A DNA stretch of 64,000 nucleotides from Candidatus Didemnitutus sp. (GCA_019634575.1 JAHCAY010000004.1:226001-290000); one strand, 5' to 3'. Shown: positions 19,309-28,191, counted from the stretch's first letter. The notes: generated from the sequence alone by a model not told the origin. Numbers and translations are program-made.

Positions 19309-20745
19309 ATGAAGGAGAAATACGCCGCCGCCACCCGTCTGTTGAAGCGCCGTCTTGGTGCACGGGTCGATGTCTCGGAAAAGGGCCGCTTCGCGGCGTC
19401 GTTCGATAGCAGCAAGGTCTCGTTTCTGCCCGCCGCCGTCATCAAGCCGCGCGCCGAGAAGGAAATCGGCGTCGTGCTCGAACTGGCCAACCAGCATCGC
19501 GTGCCCGTGACCGTGCGCGGTCGCGGCACGACGCTCATGGGCTCCGCGGCGCCCGTGCGCGGCGGCTGGGTCGTGGACATGCTGGCGCTGAACAAGATCA
19601 CGGTCGACGCCGACGCCGGTCTCGCCACCACCCAGGCGGGCGCGACGACGCAGGCGATTCAGGAAGCGGCGGCGAAACTCGGCTGGTTTTTCCCGCTCGA
19701 TCCGTCTTCGAAGGCGTATTGCACGATCGGCGGCAACATCGCTTGCAACGCCGGCGGCATGCACGGCGGCAAATACGGCGTGACGCGCGACTTCGTCGTG
19801 GCGCTGCGCGGGTTCCTGCCGACGGGCGAGTTCGTGGAGTGGGGCACCGCGACGAAGAAGTTTTCCGCGGGCTTCAACCTGCGCGACCTCTGGATCGGCA
19901 GCGAAGGCATGCTCGGCATCGTCACCGGTGCCGTGCTGAAACTGCTGCCGCAACCCGCCGCGCGCTGGACGCTGCTCACGTCGTTCGCCGACGAAGTCTC
20001 CGCGCTGAAGTCCGCCAAGGCGCTCTTCCGCCAGCGCGTGATGCCGGCGATCTGCGAGTTTCTCGACCGCGAGAGCGTCGTGTGCGCGGAGCGTGCGATG
20101 AAGACGACGATTTTCCCGGGCCAGGCCGGCCGTCCGGTGATCCTGCTGGAATTCGCCGGCGGCGCGGCGGAGATCGAGGATGTGAAGGCGACGGTGCTCG
20201 CGTGGGCGCAGGAGCACTCGCTGGGTTTCCGCGAAGCAAAGAGCCGCGAGGAGGCGGAACAGCTTTGGGCCGTGCGCCGCAAGTGCTCGGGCGCGATGTT
20301 CGAGCTCGGCGATTCGAAGTTGAACGAGGACATCGTCGTCCCGATGCGCAGCTACGAGAAGTTTGCGCGCTTCCTCGCGCAGCTGAAACGCCGCTCGCGG
20401 CTGGCGATTCCAACCTTCGGCCACCTTGCCGACGGCAACCTGCACGTGAACATCATGTATCACCGCGCCGATGCCGCTGAGGCGAAGCGCGCGGAGGACG
20501 CGGTGCAGACGTTGATGGAAACGGTAGTTGCGCTCGGCGGCGCGATCTCCGGTGAGCACGGCATCGGACTCGCGAAGACGCCGTTCCTGCGCATCCAGCA
20601 CTCGCCCGCGCAGGTGAAGGCGATGCAGGCGGTGAAGCGCGCGCTCGACCCGCGCGGCATCTGCAATCCGGGGAAAATGTTCGAGCCCGTGCGCATCTGG
20701 AAATTCCAGAAGCTGGCCGTCTCGTTCCCGTGGGATCACAAGTGA
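19309..20745 (+). CDS. FAD-binding oxidase, GlcD/D-lactate dehydrogenase type
   Basis: This 478-residue protein starts at the ATG in cctcatgaag. The PCMH-type FAD domain runs to about residue 225, with VRGRGTTLMG near 69 and IGGNIACNAGG near 142. The C-terminal oxidase domain includes FGHLADGNLHVN near 370 and SGEHGIGLAK near 410, where His residues normally contact substrate or metal. This is the GlcD/Dld2 branch, which oxidises 2-hydroxy acids such as glycolate or D-lactate. No GlcE or iron-sulfur GlcF partner lies next to it, so D-lactate or a related 2-hydroxyacid is as likely as glycolate. Confidence 0.85.
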   Translation: MKEKYAAATRLLKRRLGARVDVSEKGRFAASFDSSKVSFLPAAVIKPRAEKEIGVVLELANQHRVPVTVRGRGTTLMGSAAPVRGGWVVDMLALNKITVDADAGLATTQAGATTQAIQEAAAKLGWFFPLDPSSKAYCTIGGNIACNAGGMHGGKYGVTRDFVVALRGFLPTGEFVEWGTATKKFSAGFNLRDLWIGSEGMLGIVTGAVLKLLPQPAARWTLLTSFADEVSALKSAKALFRQRVMPAICEFLDRESVVCAERAMKTTIFPGQAGRPVILLEFAGGAAEIEDVKATVLAWAQEHSLGFREAKSREEAEQLWAVRRKCSGAMFELGDSKLNEDIVVPMRSYEKFARFLAQLKRRSRLAIPTFGHLADGNLHVNIMYHRADAAEAKRAEDAVQTLMETVVALGGAISGEHGIGLAKTPFLRIQHSPAQVKAMQAVKRALDPRGICNPGKMFEPVRIWKFQKLAVSFPWDHK

Positions 20746-20769
20746 GCGCTGGCCTGAACGAGTGTATTC

Positions 20770-20866
20770 AGGTGGGCGCCGACGTCCCCGGCGGCGCCGG
20801 TCTTGCGGCATTGGTCCCGCCTCGTGGGTTCGTCCAAGTCGCCGCCGGGACGTCGGCGACCACCTC
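20770..20866. repeat. Inverted-repeat element, intergenic copy of the mnmA repeat
   Basis: The arms (20770-20798 and 20838-20866) are nearly complementary and begin aggtgggcgccgacgtccc. A close copy of the left arm starts the element at 22258-22342, which lies inside mnmA. This copy fills the gap between the oxidase and the LysE gene. Confidence 0.75.
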
Positions 20867-20894
20867 ACGCCGGCTGCACCGGGAATATTGAGCG

Positions 20895-21524
20895 ATGAAC
20901 TACTGGCCTGAATTCCTGACGATCGTCGTGGCGCACGCGCTCGCGGTGGCTAGTCCCGGGCCGGACTTCGCGCTCGTGCTGCGCCAGAGCCTCGCGCACG
21001 GCCGGCGCGTCGCGGTGTGGGCGAGCATCGGCATCGGTTGCGGCATCGGTTTCCACGTTGGCTACTGCTCGCTCGGACTTGGCCTGCTGCTGCGCGACTC
21101 GTCCGTGGCGTTGAGCGTCGCGAAATATCTCGGTGCCGCCTACCTCGCGTGGGTCGGCGTGCAGGCGCTGCGCGCGTCGCCGCGCGAAGGCGACCTTGAT
21201 CTCGCCGAAGGCAACGCGGCGCCGACGAATGGTGCGGCGTGGACGCAGGGCTTCATCGTCAACGTGCTCAACCCGAAGGCCGCGCTTTTCTTCATCGCGC
21301 TCTACGCCCTGCGCGTCAGTCCGACCACGCCTTCGCTGCTCAAGTTCGGCTACGGCGCGTGGCTGATGCTGGCGACGATGGCGTGGTTTTGCCTCGTGTC
21401 GATGTTGTTCACGCAGACGGAAATCCGCCGCCGCTTCCTCCGCCACGGCCACTGGATCGACCGCGCGCTCGGCGTGGTATTTCTGGCCTTCGCCGCGGCG
21501 TTGGTGTTGGCGAAGCTGGGGTGA
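20895..21524 (+). CDS. LysE/RhtB family amino-acid exporter
   Basis: This 209-residue protein has about six hydrophobic helices. Family features are the opening SPGPDFALVLRQSLAHGRR (residues 16-34) and the central GFIVNVLNPKAALFFIAL (about 117-134), whose NPK motif is characteristic of LysE/RhtB carriers. These proteins export amino acids such as lysine, threonine or homoserine lactone. The substrate cannot be told. It stands alone, between an inverted-repeat element and a convergent lipoprotein gene. Confidence 0.85.
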   Translation: MNYWPEFLTIVVAHALAVASPGPDFALVLRQSLAHGRRVAVWASIGIGCGIGFHVGYCSLGLGLLLRDSSVALSVAKYLGAAYLAWVGVQALRASPREGDLDLAEGNAAPTNGAAWTQGFIVNVLNPKAALFFIALYALRVSPTTPSLLKFGYGAWLMLATMAWFCLVSMLFTQTEIRRRFLRHGHWIDRALGVVFLAFAAALVLAKLG

Positions 21525-21533
21525 CGTTTGCGG

Positions 21534-22013
21534 TCAGCCGCGAGGGGCTTTGCTCGGAGTTGGTTGTCCGGATTGGTTGGGCGTTTCTTGGATTGTCTGA
21601 TAGCGCTTGAAGAACTCGGAAGGGTCGACCGAAGAGAACCCAAGCATGTCCTCGTAGAGGATCTTCTCGCGAGTGTCCGGGTTCACTATCTCCGCGATGA
21701 TGAAGTCCCAATCGCCTCCGACATAGCTCACCTTGGCGTCCTTCACAGTGATCACCGTGCCAGCGGGAATGCTGGCAACGATGGTCGCTGCAGGATCACC
21801 AGAGATATTTGTGAGCTTGTAAGGCACCACGTCGTAATTGTGCCTCTTCATCTTGCATAGCTTCAAATCGTAGCGGGTTGCGAACTGCTTTCCGATGAGG
21901 TCACGATACTTGTGAGAGCGATCTTCAATTGAGGCACATCCCACGAATAGTGTCCCGATCACCAACGAGAACAAGAGTGCCGTCGCCTTTATCGTGCTTC
22001 TCCGAGCATTCAT
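21534..22013 (-). CDS. Putative lipoprotein of unknown function, atypical composition
   Basis: This 159-residue protein starts at ATG 22013. Residues 8-24 form a lipoprotein signal with lipobox LFVGCAS, in which the Cys would be lipidated. The soluble part holds no recognised domain and ends in a Pro/Gln/Ser-rich tail (NQSGQPTPSKAPRG). The base composition is visibly poorer in G+C than in flanking genes, with many A/T third positions, so recent acquisition is plausible. It lies downstream of mnmA on the same strand, with a 140-bp gap. Confidence 0.6.
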   Translation of the reverse strand: MNARRSTIKATALLFSLVIGTLFVGCASIEDRSHKYRDLIGKQFATRYDLKLCKMKRHNYDVVPYKLTNISGDPAATIVASIPAGTVITVKDAKVSYVGGDWDFIIAEIVNPDTREKILYEDMLGFSSVDPSEFFKRYQTIQETPNQSGQPTPSKAPRG

Positions 22014-22153
22014 ATGGTGCCGCTGTCGAAAAGTGCACCAGTCTTGGGACAAGGGTGCGAGAAGTATTCGCGGGTCACTGTTACTAACTAACCCCGCTGT
22101 TTTCGGGTGTGGCTTTTGCCGCTGGGGTGCGCGGAGTAAATCGTCGGACTGCA

Positions 22154-23350
22154 TCACACGAACACTCCGCCACCCAGCAATTCCTCGCCGCGGTAGAGCG
22201 CGAGGATTTGGCCGGAGGCGAGGGCGCGTTGCGGGGTGGGGAAGCGGAGCGTGGCGGAGGTGGGCGCCGACGTCCCGGCGGCGCCTGAAACTCGCGCCGC
22301 GGGGGCACGTTCTGTCGTCGCCGGGGACGGCGACGACCACCTGGTCGGATCGTCGGTCGCGTTGAAATCCGGAATGAATTCTACCGGCACGCGCGGGTCG
22401 CGGTAACGCACGCGACATTTGAGCATCGTGGGCTCGGTGATCGGCTCGCCGATGAAGCTCAGGCTGTGCACGCGGCACTCGTTCGTCCACAGGCCCGGCG
22501 CCTCGGGGCCGTCGAAGGCGACGAGCAGCGCGTGGTCGCTCGCGCGTTTGCCGACGACGACGTAGGCTTGGTTGTCAGTGTTTGACGGAATGCCGATGCC
22601 CTTGCGTTGGCCGATGGTGAAGTAGTGCAGCCCGCGATGTTCGCCGAGGACGCGTCCGTCGATCGCGCGGACGATCGGGCCGGGTTGCTCGGGCACGTAG
22701 GCGCGGAGGAAATCCGCCATCTTCACTTCGCCGATGAAGCAGATGCCCTGGCTGTCCTTCTTCGTCGCGGTCGGGAGGCCGGCGCGCGCGGCGAGCGCGC
22801 GCAGCTCGGGCTTAGGCAAGTCGCCGATGGGAAAACGCGCAAAGGCGAGCTGCTCCTGGTTGAGCAGGGCGAGGAAGTAGGACTGGTCCTTGTTCTTGTC
22901 CGCGCCTTCGAGCAGGTGGAATCGCTGAGAGCTGAGCGCTGACAGCTGATCGCTCTCCACGCGGCGTGCGTAGTGGCCCGTTGCCAACCCCGCGAAACCC
23001 TCGGCGCGCGCGTAGGCGGCGAAGACGCCGAACTTCACGCGGCTGTTGCACATCACGTCGGGATTCGGCGTCAGGCCGCGTTGGTAGCCGTCGAGCAGGT
23101 AGTCGACGACGAGGCGGCGGTAATCCTGCATGAGGTTCACAACGCGAAACTCCAGCCCGAGCCGGTCGCACACCGCGCGCGCGTCGTCGATGTCCTGCAT
23201 CCACGGGCAATGGCCGATGACGTTGTCCTCGTTGATCCAGTTCTTCATGTAGGCGCACACGACGTCGTGCCCCTGCTCTTGGAGGAGCAGGGCGGCGACG
23301 GAGCTGTCGACTCCGCCGGAGAGGGCGACGAGGAGGCGTTCGCGGGCCAT
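22154..23350 (-). CDS. mnmA: tRNA-specific 2-thiouridylase MnmA, with repeat-derived insertions
   Basis: This 398-residue enzyme makes 2-thiouridine at position 34 of tRNA-Lys/Glu/Gln. The PP-loop SGGVDSS is at 11-17. The catalytic Cys pair is in PDVMCNSRVKFG and SQGICFIGEV, and the C-terminal beta domain ends LALYRGEELLGGG. Two places are longer than usual. Residues about 132-143 (SDQLSALSSQRF) come from a short ctgagagctgagc-type repeat. Residues about 337-365 come from an 85-bp inverted-repeat element whose sister copy is intergenic at 20770-20866. Both keep the frame and fall in loops. The enzyme is probably still active, since all motifs are intact. Confidence 0.92.
   Translation of the reverse strand: MARERLLVALSGGVDSSVAALLLQEQGHDVVCAYMKNWINEDNVIGHCPWMQDIDDARAVCDRLGLEFRVVNLMQDYRRLVVDYLLDGYQRGLTPNPDVMCNSRVKFGVFAAYARAEGFAGLATGHYARRVESDQLSALSSQRFHLLEGADKNKDQSYFLALLNQEQLAFARFPIGDLPKPELRALAARAGLPTATKKDSQGICFIGEVKMADFLRAYVPEQPGPIVRAIDGRVLGEHRGLHYFTIGQRKGIGIPSNTDNQAYVVVGKRASDHALLVAFDGPEAPGLWTNECRVHSLSFIGEPITEPTMLKCRVRYRDPRVPVEFIPDFNATDDPTRWSSPSPATTERAPAARVSGAAGTSAPTSATLRFPTPQRALASGQILALYRGEELLGGGVFV
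22258..22342. repeat. Inverted-repeat element inside the mnmA coding region
   Basis: The left arm 22258-22285 is almost identical to the left arm at 20770-20798. The right arm 22314-22342 is its imperfect inverse. The element is read in frame on the minus strand, giving residues about 337-365 of MnmA, which are rich in Ser, Pro, Ala and Thr. Confidence 0.75.
22923..22957. repeat. Short ctgag/gctga microrepeat in mnmA
   Basis: Degenerate repeats of the type gctgagagctgagcgctga are read in frame as part of MnmA, where usual homologues have a shorter loop before the NKDQSYF motif. Confidence 0.45.
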
Positions 23351-23489
23351 GTTTCCGCCAAGGGAATCCACGTTCCGTCCGGACGGAATCCCAAACTTCG
23401 GCGGGGTTGTTTTCTGGCGACGCGCAATCGTCACCCATCGCCGCTTCCCTGCGCTCGACAGGGCGGGCGGCGAGTCTAGCGTGGGCGGG

Positions 23490-24419
23490 ATGAAACGACT
23501 TCTGTGGCTGTTGGTGATGGGCGCCGCGGTTCTGCTCGCGCGCGCGGAGGAGGCGAAGGAAAAACCCACGCGGCCGATCCCGGCCATCGAACGCGTGCTG
23601 ATCATCAGCATCGATGGCCTCCGTCCGGACCGCCTGTTGCTCGCCAATACGCCCGTGATCCACGGCATGATCAAGAATGGGGCCTTCACGATGTGGGCGC
23701 AGACGACCGCGGTCTCGATCACTTTGCCGTCGCACACGAGCATGCTCACGGGCGTTGTGCCGCGAAAGCACGGCATCGAGTGGAACGAGGACCTGCCGCT
23801 CCTGCATCCGATTTATCCGAAGGTGCCGACAGTCTTCGAACTTGCGCACAAGTGGAACTACACTACGGCGCTCATCAGCGGTAAGTCGAAGTTCCACACC
23901 CTCGCGAAGCCGGGCACGATCACCTACATGTGGATTCCCGAGGGCAGGGATATCGAGGACGACGCGCCGGTCGCCGACGAGGCGGTGAAGATCATCAAGG
24001 AGCACAAGCCCGAGCTGACCTTCGTGCATTTTCCGGCCAACGACAAACGCGGCCACAAATACGGCTGGGGCTCCGCCGAGCAGATGGTCGCGATCGAGCA
24101 AGCCGACGCGTGCGTCGGTCGCGTGCTCGCCGCGCTCGACGAAGCCGGTGTGCGCGAGCACACGCTGATCATCCTCTCCGCCGATCACGGTGGCGCGGGC
24201 CTGACGCACGGACCGGAAGATCCGCGCAGCCGCAACATTCCGTGGATCGCGAACGGCCCGACGATCAAAAAGGGCTTCGACCTCACGCAATCCATCGAGC
24301 TCATGGTGCGCACCGAGGATACCTGCGCGACGGCATGTTACGTGCTCGGGCTCGGCCAATTCCCTTACTTTGATGGCAAGCCCGTGCTCTACGCCTTCGA
24401 CAATCCGCCGAAGCCCTGA
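23490..24419 (+). CDS. Secreted alkaline phosphatase-superfamily phosphodiesterase (NPP-like)
   Basis: This 309-residue protein has a signal peptide of about 19 residues. The core is a type I phosphodiesterase/nucleotide pyrophosphatase fold. The metal ligand is Asp42 in ISIDGLRPD and the nucleophile Thr78 is in SITLPSHTS. Further metal ligands are Asp185/His189 (NDKRGH), Asp232/His233 (SADHGG) and His240. All expected metal sites are present, so it should be an active periplasmic or secreted phosphodiesterase. The substrate is unknown. The next gene starts 3 bp after its stop. Confidence 0.82.
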   Translation: MKRLLWLLVMGAAVLLARAEEAKEKPTRPIPAIERVLIISIDGLRPDRLLLANTPVIHGMIKNGAFTMWAQTTAVSITLPSHTSMLTGVVPRKHGIEWNEDLPLLHPIYPKVPTVFELAHKWNYTTALISGKSKFHTLAKPGTITYMWIPEGRDIEDDAPVADEAVKIIKEHKPELTFVHFPANDKRGHKYGWGSAEQMVAIEQADACVGRVLAALDEAGVREHTLIILSADHGGAGLTHGPEDPRSRNIPWIANGPTIKKGFDLTQSIELMVRTEDTCATACYVLGLGQFPYFDGKPVLYAFDNPPKP

Positions 24420-24422
24420 CGT

Positions 24423-26876
24423 TTGAATCAGCCCGAACATCGCATCCTCCGCGCGTGGCTCACATCCGCGACGAGCGGCATCATCGAGCTCGACGCGGAT
24501 TGGACCGCGGAGCTGTTGCCGCTGCTGGCACCGGGCGAGAAGGCCTTCCAGCTCGCCTCGCTCGTGCCGGCCGCGCCGGAGGTCTACGCCGAGGAAGCGG
24601 GCTACTTCGTCGATGAGGCGGGGCAACTGGTCTTCGTCCTCGATCCGGCGGAACACGCCGGCATCGATTTCGAGCGCACCTCGCTCTACGTCGGCGGCGA
24701 CTTCAACGGCTGGGGCGAGGCGATCGGCCGCCCCGAATGGCAGCTGAAGAAAAGCACGCTGCTCGGTCGTGATTTGTGGACGCTCGCGCTGCCGGCCGGC
24801 GATTTGCTGCGCGAGCCACCGTTGCGCTTCAAGTTCGTCACCGGTGACGCGCGCTGGCTCGCGCTTTCGCCGGATGCGACGAATTCGTCGCGCGACGACG
24901 AGGGGCATGTCAATCGGTTGCTCCTCGCGCATCGCACGGGGCGGAATCTGTTCGCGTTCACCACGAACGCGCCGCTCGAGCCGAGCCGCGCGTATTCGGT
25001 CGTGCACCTGCGCGATGGCCAGCAGTCGCCGAAGATCCGGCTGCGGCTCGGGAAATTCTTCCACGCGCTGGAGAGCGATCTGCCGCTCGGTGCGCTAGTG
25101 CGCAAAAACGAGACGACGTTCCGGCTCTTCGCCCCGCGCGCGAAGGCGGTGAAGGTGTCCGTAACCGAACAACTCGAAGCGCCCGTGGGGCCGCACGTCT
25201 ACGATCTCGACAAGCGGCTCGAGGACGGCGAGTGGCGCGGCGTCTGGGAAGCGCGTCTCGATCAGAATCTGCACGGCTGGTTCTATTGGTATAATGTCAG
25301 CGGCCCGCAGAATGTTTTCGGCAATTTTCATCCGAACCAGCGCATCCTTGATCCTTACGCGCTGGCGGCGCTCGGGCGTGACGGTCCGGGCATTGTGCTC
25401 GATCGAGCGTGGATAGGGCAGGGCGATCGAGGCTTCCGCACGCCGGCATGGCAGGACCTCGTCGTCGCCGAGGCGCACGTGCGCGATCTCGCAGCTAACG
25501 CTCCAGTTGAAATCACCGCCGAGGAACGGCGCGGTTTCGCGGGCTTGAGGAAATGGGTCGAGAGCCCTGAGTTTTACCTGAAGCGCCTTGGCGTGAACGC
25601 GGTCGAGCTGCAGCCGGTGCAGGAACACGACAACGCGACGCCCGACGAATACCAGTGGGGCTACATGACCACGAACTGGTTTGCGCCCGCCAGCGCCTAC
25701 GGCACCGCACCCGTCCGCGCGACGCAGGTGAAGGAATTCCAGGAGCTCGTCGCGGCCTTTCACCGGCAGGGCATGGCGGTGATCCTCGATGTCGTCTACA
25801 ATCACGCCGGCGAGCCGGCGCACCTGATGTTCATCGACAAGCTCTACCACTTCGAGCTCGGCGACGACGGCGCGCTCTCGAATTGGAGCGGCGTCGGCAA
25901 CGACCTGCGCTGCCGCTCCGCGATGACGAAGCGGCTGATCATCGACAGCCTCGTGCACCTCATCGAGGCCTACGGCGTGGACGGTTTTCGCTTCGACCTC
26001 GCCGAGCTGATCGGTGTCGGCGTGCTCACCGAGATCGAAGTCGCGCTGAAAAAGGTGAAGCCCGATGTCATCCTGTTCGCCGAGCCGTGGAGCTTCCGCG
26101 GGCACATCGCCGATGCGCTGCGGCCGACGGGCTTCGCTTCGTGGAACGACGGCTACCGGAATTTCCTCCGCGACTACGTCCACGCGAACGGCGCGGCGGA
26201 CAAGCTGGAGTATTACCTCAAGGGCTCGCCGTGGCATTTCGCGTATTGGCCGGCGCAGACGGTGAACTACACGGAGTCGCACGACGACCGCACGTGGCTC
26301 GATGAGATCACGGAGAACGGCGACAAAAACGGTCTCCGCCCCACGCTGAACGACGTGCGTCGCACCCACCTGATGGCCGCGATCCTCTTCGCGTCGGTCG
26401 GCATTCCGATGGTCGCGGCGGGGCAGGATTTCCTGCGCTCGAAGCATGGCGTGAACAACACCTACCTGCGCGGCGACTTGAACGCGCTCGATTACCGACG
26501 TCTGCGGCGGCACGCCGGCACGCACGCGTATTTCGCGGAGTGGATCGCGTTCCGCCGTTCGCATGCGGGACGCCACCTGCGACTCTGGACGCGGCCGAGC
26601 GAGGGATTTTTCCAGGCTTTCGCCGGGCCCGACGGCAAGTCGCTCGCGCTGATCTACAACGCCGACGGCAGCGCCGGCGCGCAAAAACTCCTCCTCGCCG
26701 TCAATCCACAGCAGGAGGACGTCACGATCCCGATCGGCGACAGTGTGGCGCGCGAGTGGCGGCTCGTGGCCGACCAGGCGCGGTTCTACGACCGCCGCAC
26801 CGCGCCGCCGGCCGCGGTCGCCGCGGAGTTGTTCGTGCCTGCGTTGGGCTGCGGGCTTTGGTGCACGGGCGAGTGA
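24423..26876 (+). CDS. Type I pullulanase-like glycoside hydrolase (GH13)
   Basis: This 817-residue enzyme has no signal peptide and starts at TTG 24423, 3 bp after the upstream stop. An N-terminal region (about 1-220) contains a starch-binding-like segment (SLYVGGDFNGWGEAI). A CBM48-type domain follows (about 225-330), then the GH13 barrel. The catalytic triad is Asp525 (GFRFDLAE), Glu554 (LFAEPW) and Asp621 (ESHDD), all intact. The barrel motif DVVYNHAGEP is also present. It should cleave alpha-1,6 branches of glycogen or pullulan in the cytoplasm. Confidence 0.88.
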   Translation: MNQPEHRILRAWLTSATSGIIELDADWTAELLPLLAPGEKAFQLASLVPAAPEVYAEEAGYFVDEAGQLVFVLDPAEHAGIDFERTSLYVGGDFNGWGEAIGRPEWQLKKSTLLGRDLWTLALPAGDLLREPPLRFKFVTGDARWLALSPDATNSSRDDEGHVNRLLLAHRTGRNLFAFTTNAPLEPSRAYSVVHLRDGQQSPKIRLRLGKFFHALESDLPLGALVRKNETTFRLFAPRAKAVKVSVTEQLEAPVGPHVYDLDKRLEDGEWRGVWEARLDQNLHGWFYWYNVSGPQNVFGNFHPNQRILDPYALAALGRDGPGIVLDRAWIGQGDRGFRTPAWQDLVVAEAHVRDLAANAPVEITAEERRGFAGLRKWVESPEFYLKRLGVNAVELQPVQEHDNATPDEYQWGYMTTNWFAPASAYGTAPVRATQVKEFQELVAAFHRQGMAVILDVVYNHAGEPAHLMFIDKLYHFELGDDGALSNWSGVGNDLRCRSAMTKRLIIDSLVHLIEAYGVDGFRFDLAELIGVGVLTEIEVALKKVKPDVILFAEPWSFRGHIADALRPTGFASWNDGYRNFLRDYVHANGAADKLEYYLKGSPWHFAYWPAQTVNYTESHDDRTWLDEITENGDKNGLRPTLNDVRRTHLMAAILFASVGIPMVAAGQDFLRSKHGVNNTYLRGDLNALDYRRLRRHAGTHAYFAEWIAFRRSHAGRHLRLWTRPSEGFFQAFAGPDGKSLALIYNADGSAGAQKLLLAVNPQQEDVTIPIGDSVAREWRLVADQARFYDRRTAPPAAVAAELFVPALGCGLWCTGE

Positions 26877-26946
26877 TCCGCGCCCGACGACAGGATGCGT
26901 GTGCAGCGTAATTTCGCCAGCCCGGCGATTATGTCACTGCAAACGC

Positions 26947-27001
26947 ACTAATGCCGCGCGCTGTGCCGGTATCTCACTTGCCAAAGCAAGCGGGCATTAG
27001 T
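26947..27001. promoter_or_regulatory. Inverted repeat in the leader of the gap operon
   Basis: The outer arms actaatgcc (26947-26955) and ggcattagt (26993-27001) enclose an inner hairpin cttgc/gcaag (26977-26981, 26986-26990). The structure ends 39 bp before the gap start codon, in the only A/T-rich part of this gap. It may be an operator or a leader fold. Its function is inferred from place only. Confidence 0.4.
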
Positions 27002-27040
27002 TGATTTGGTTTCCTTAACGTTCTTCAACCCATCCCTCTT

Positions 27041-28102
27041 ATGGCAGTCAAAGTCGCTATCAATGGTTTCGGCCGTATCGGCCGCCTCGTGTTCCGCGCG
27101 CTCGTCGAGCAAGGCTTGCTCGGCACCGAGCTCGATGTCGTCGCCGTCGGCGATATCGTCCCGGCCGACAACCTGGCCTACCTGCTCAAGTATGACTCCA
27201 CGCAGGGCAAGTTCCAGGGCACCGTCGGCTCGAAGAAATCGGCCGCCGACAAGACCGAGGACGACGTCCTCGTCGTGAACGGCAAGGAAATCGCCGTCGT
27301 CAGCGCCAAGACCCCGGCCGAGCTGCCGTGGAAGAAGTTCGGCGTCGACATCGTCATCGAGTCCACCGGCCTCTTCACCGAGTGCAAGAAGGACGACCCG
27401 AAGAGCGCTTACGGCCACATCGTCGCCGGCGCCAAGAAGGTCATCATCTCCGCTCCGGCGAAGAACGAAGACATCACGGTCGTGATGGGCGTGAACGACG
27501 ACAAGCTCGACGTCACGAAGCACACGATGATTTCCAACGCCTCCTGCACCACGAACTGCCTCGCGCCGATCGTGCACGTGCTCCTGAAGGAAGGCTTCGG
27601 CGTCGAGGAAGGCCTCATGACGACCATCCACTCCTACACCGCGACCCAGAAGACGGTCGACGGTCCCTCGAAGAAGGATTGGAAGGGTGGCCGCTCCGCC
27701 GCGATCAACATCATCCCGTCCACGACCGGCGCCGCCAAGGCCACCGCGCTCGTGCTGCCCGAGGTCAAAGGCAAGCTCACCGGCATGTCCTTCCGCGTGC
27801 CGACGCCGACCGTTTCCGTCGTCGACCTCACGGTCAAGACCACCAAGGCGACCTCCTACAAGGAAATCGCCGCCGCGATGAAGAAGGCCTCGGAAACCTA
27901 CCTCAAGGGCATCCTCGCCTACACCGACGACGAAGTCGCGTCGTCCGACTTCATCCACGACAAGCACTCGTCGATCTTCGATGGCGGCTCGGGCATCGAG
28001 CTCAACCCGAAGTTCTTCAAGCTCGTCAGCTGGTATGACAACGAGTGGGGCTATTCCAACCGCGTCGTCGACCTGACGAAGCAGATCGCCGCCAAGCTCT
28101 AA
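27041..28102 (+). CDS. gap: Glyceraldehyde-3-phosphate dehydrogenase, type I
   Basis: This 353-residue glycolytic enzyme converts glyceraldehyde-3-phosphate, NAD and phosphate to 1,3-bisphosphoglycerate. The Rossmann start GFGRIGRLVFRA is at 8-19 and the catalytic Cys169 is in SNASCTTNC. The C-terminal signature WYDNEWGYSNRV is present. It is slightly longer than usual because of short Lys/Ala/Asp insertions near residues 62-75. It opens a gap-pgk-tpiA cluster of three consecutive glycolytic steps. Confidence 0.97.
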   Translation: MAVKVAINGFGRIGRLVFRALVEQGLLGTELDVVAVGDIVPADNLAYLLKYDSTQGKFQGTVGSKKSAADKTEDDVLVVNGKEIAVVSAKTPAELPWKKFGVDIVIESTGLFTECKKDDPKSAYGHIVAGAKKVIISAPAKNEDITVVMGVNDDKLDVTKHTMISNASCTTNCLAPIVHVLLKEGFGVEEGLMTTIHSYTATQKTVDGPSKKDWKGGRSAAINIIPSTTGAAKATALVLPEVKGKLTGMSFRVPTPTVSVVDLTVKTTKATSYKEIAAAMKKASETYLKGILAYTDDEVASSDFIHDKHSSIFDGGSGIELNPKFFKLVSWYDNEWGYSNRVVDLTKQIAAKL

Positions 28103-28147
28103 CTCTCAGCACCGGGCTGATGGCCCGAACTCTCACGTTTCTCACGG

Positions 28148-28179
28148 AGGCGGGGCCATCAGCCCCGCCTTCATTTTTT
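28148..28179 (+). terminator. Terminator-like hairpin between gap and pgk
   Basis: A 9-bp stem (aggcggggc 28148-28156, gccccgcct 28162-28170) has a 5-nt loop and is followed by tcatttttt. An upstream segment (28114-28126) can pair with the same bases, so two folds are possible. This suggests partial termination or mRNA processing. Confidence 0.65.
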
Positions 28180-28191
28180 CCCCTTACTTCC

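Noticed and set aside
21524..21610. Integron attC site after the lipoprotein gene
   Set aside because: A gttgggc core-like heptamer is present at the gene end, but I found no matching partner core within 150 bp, so no attC structure can be drawn.
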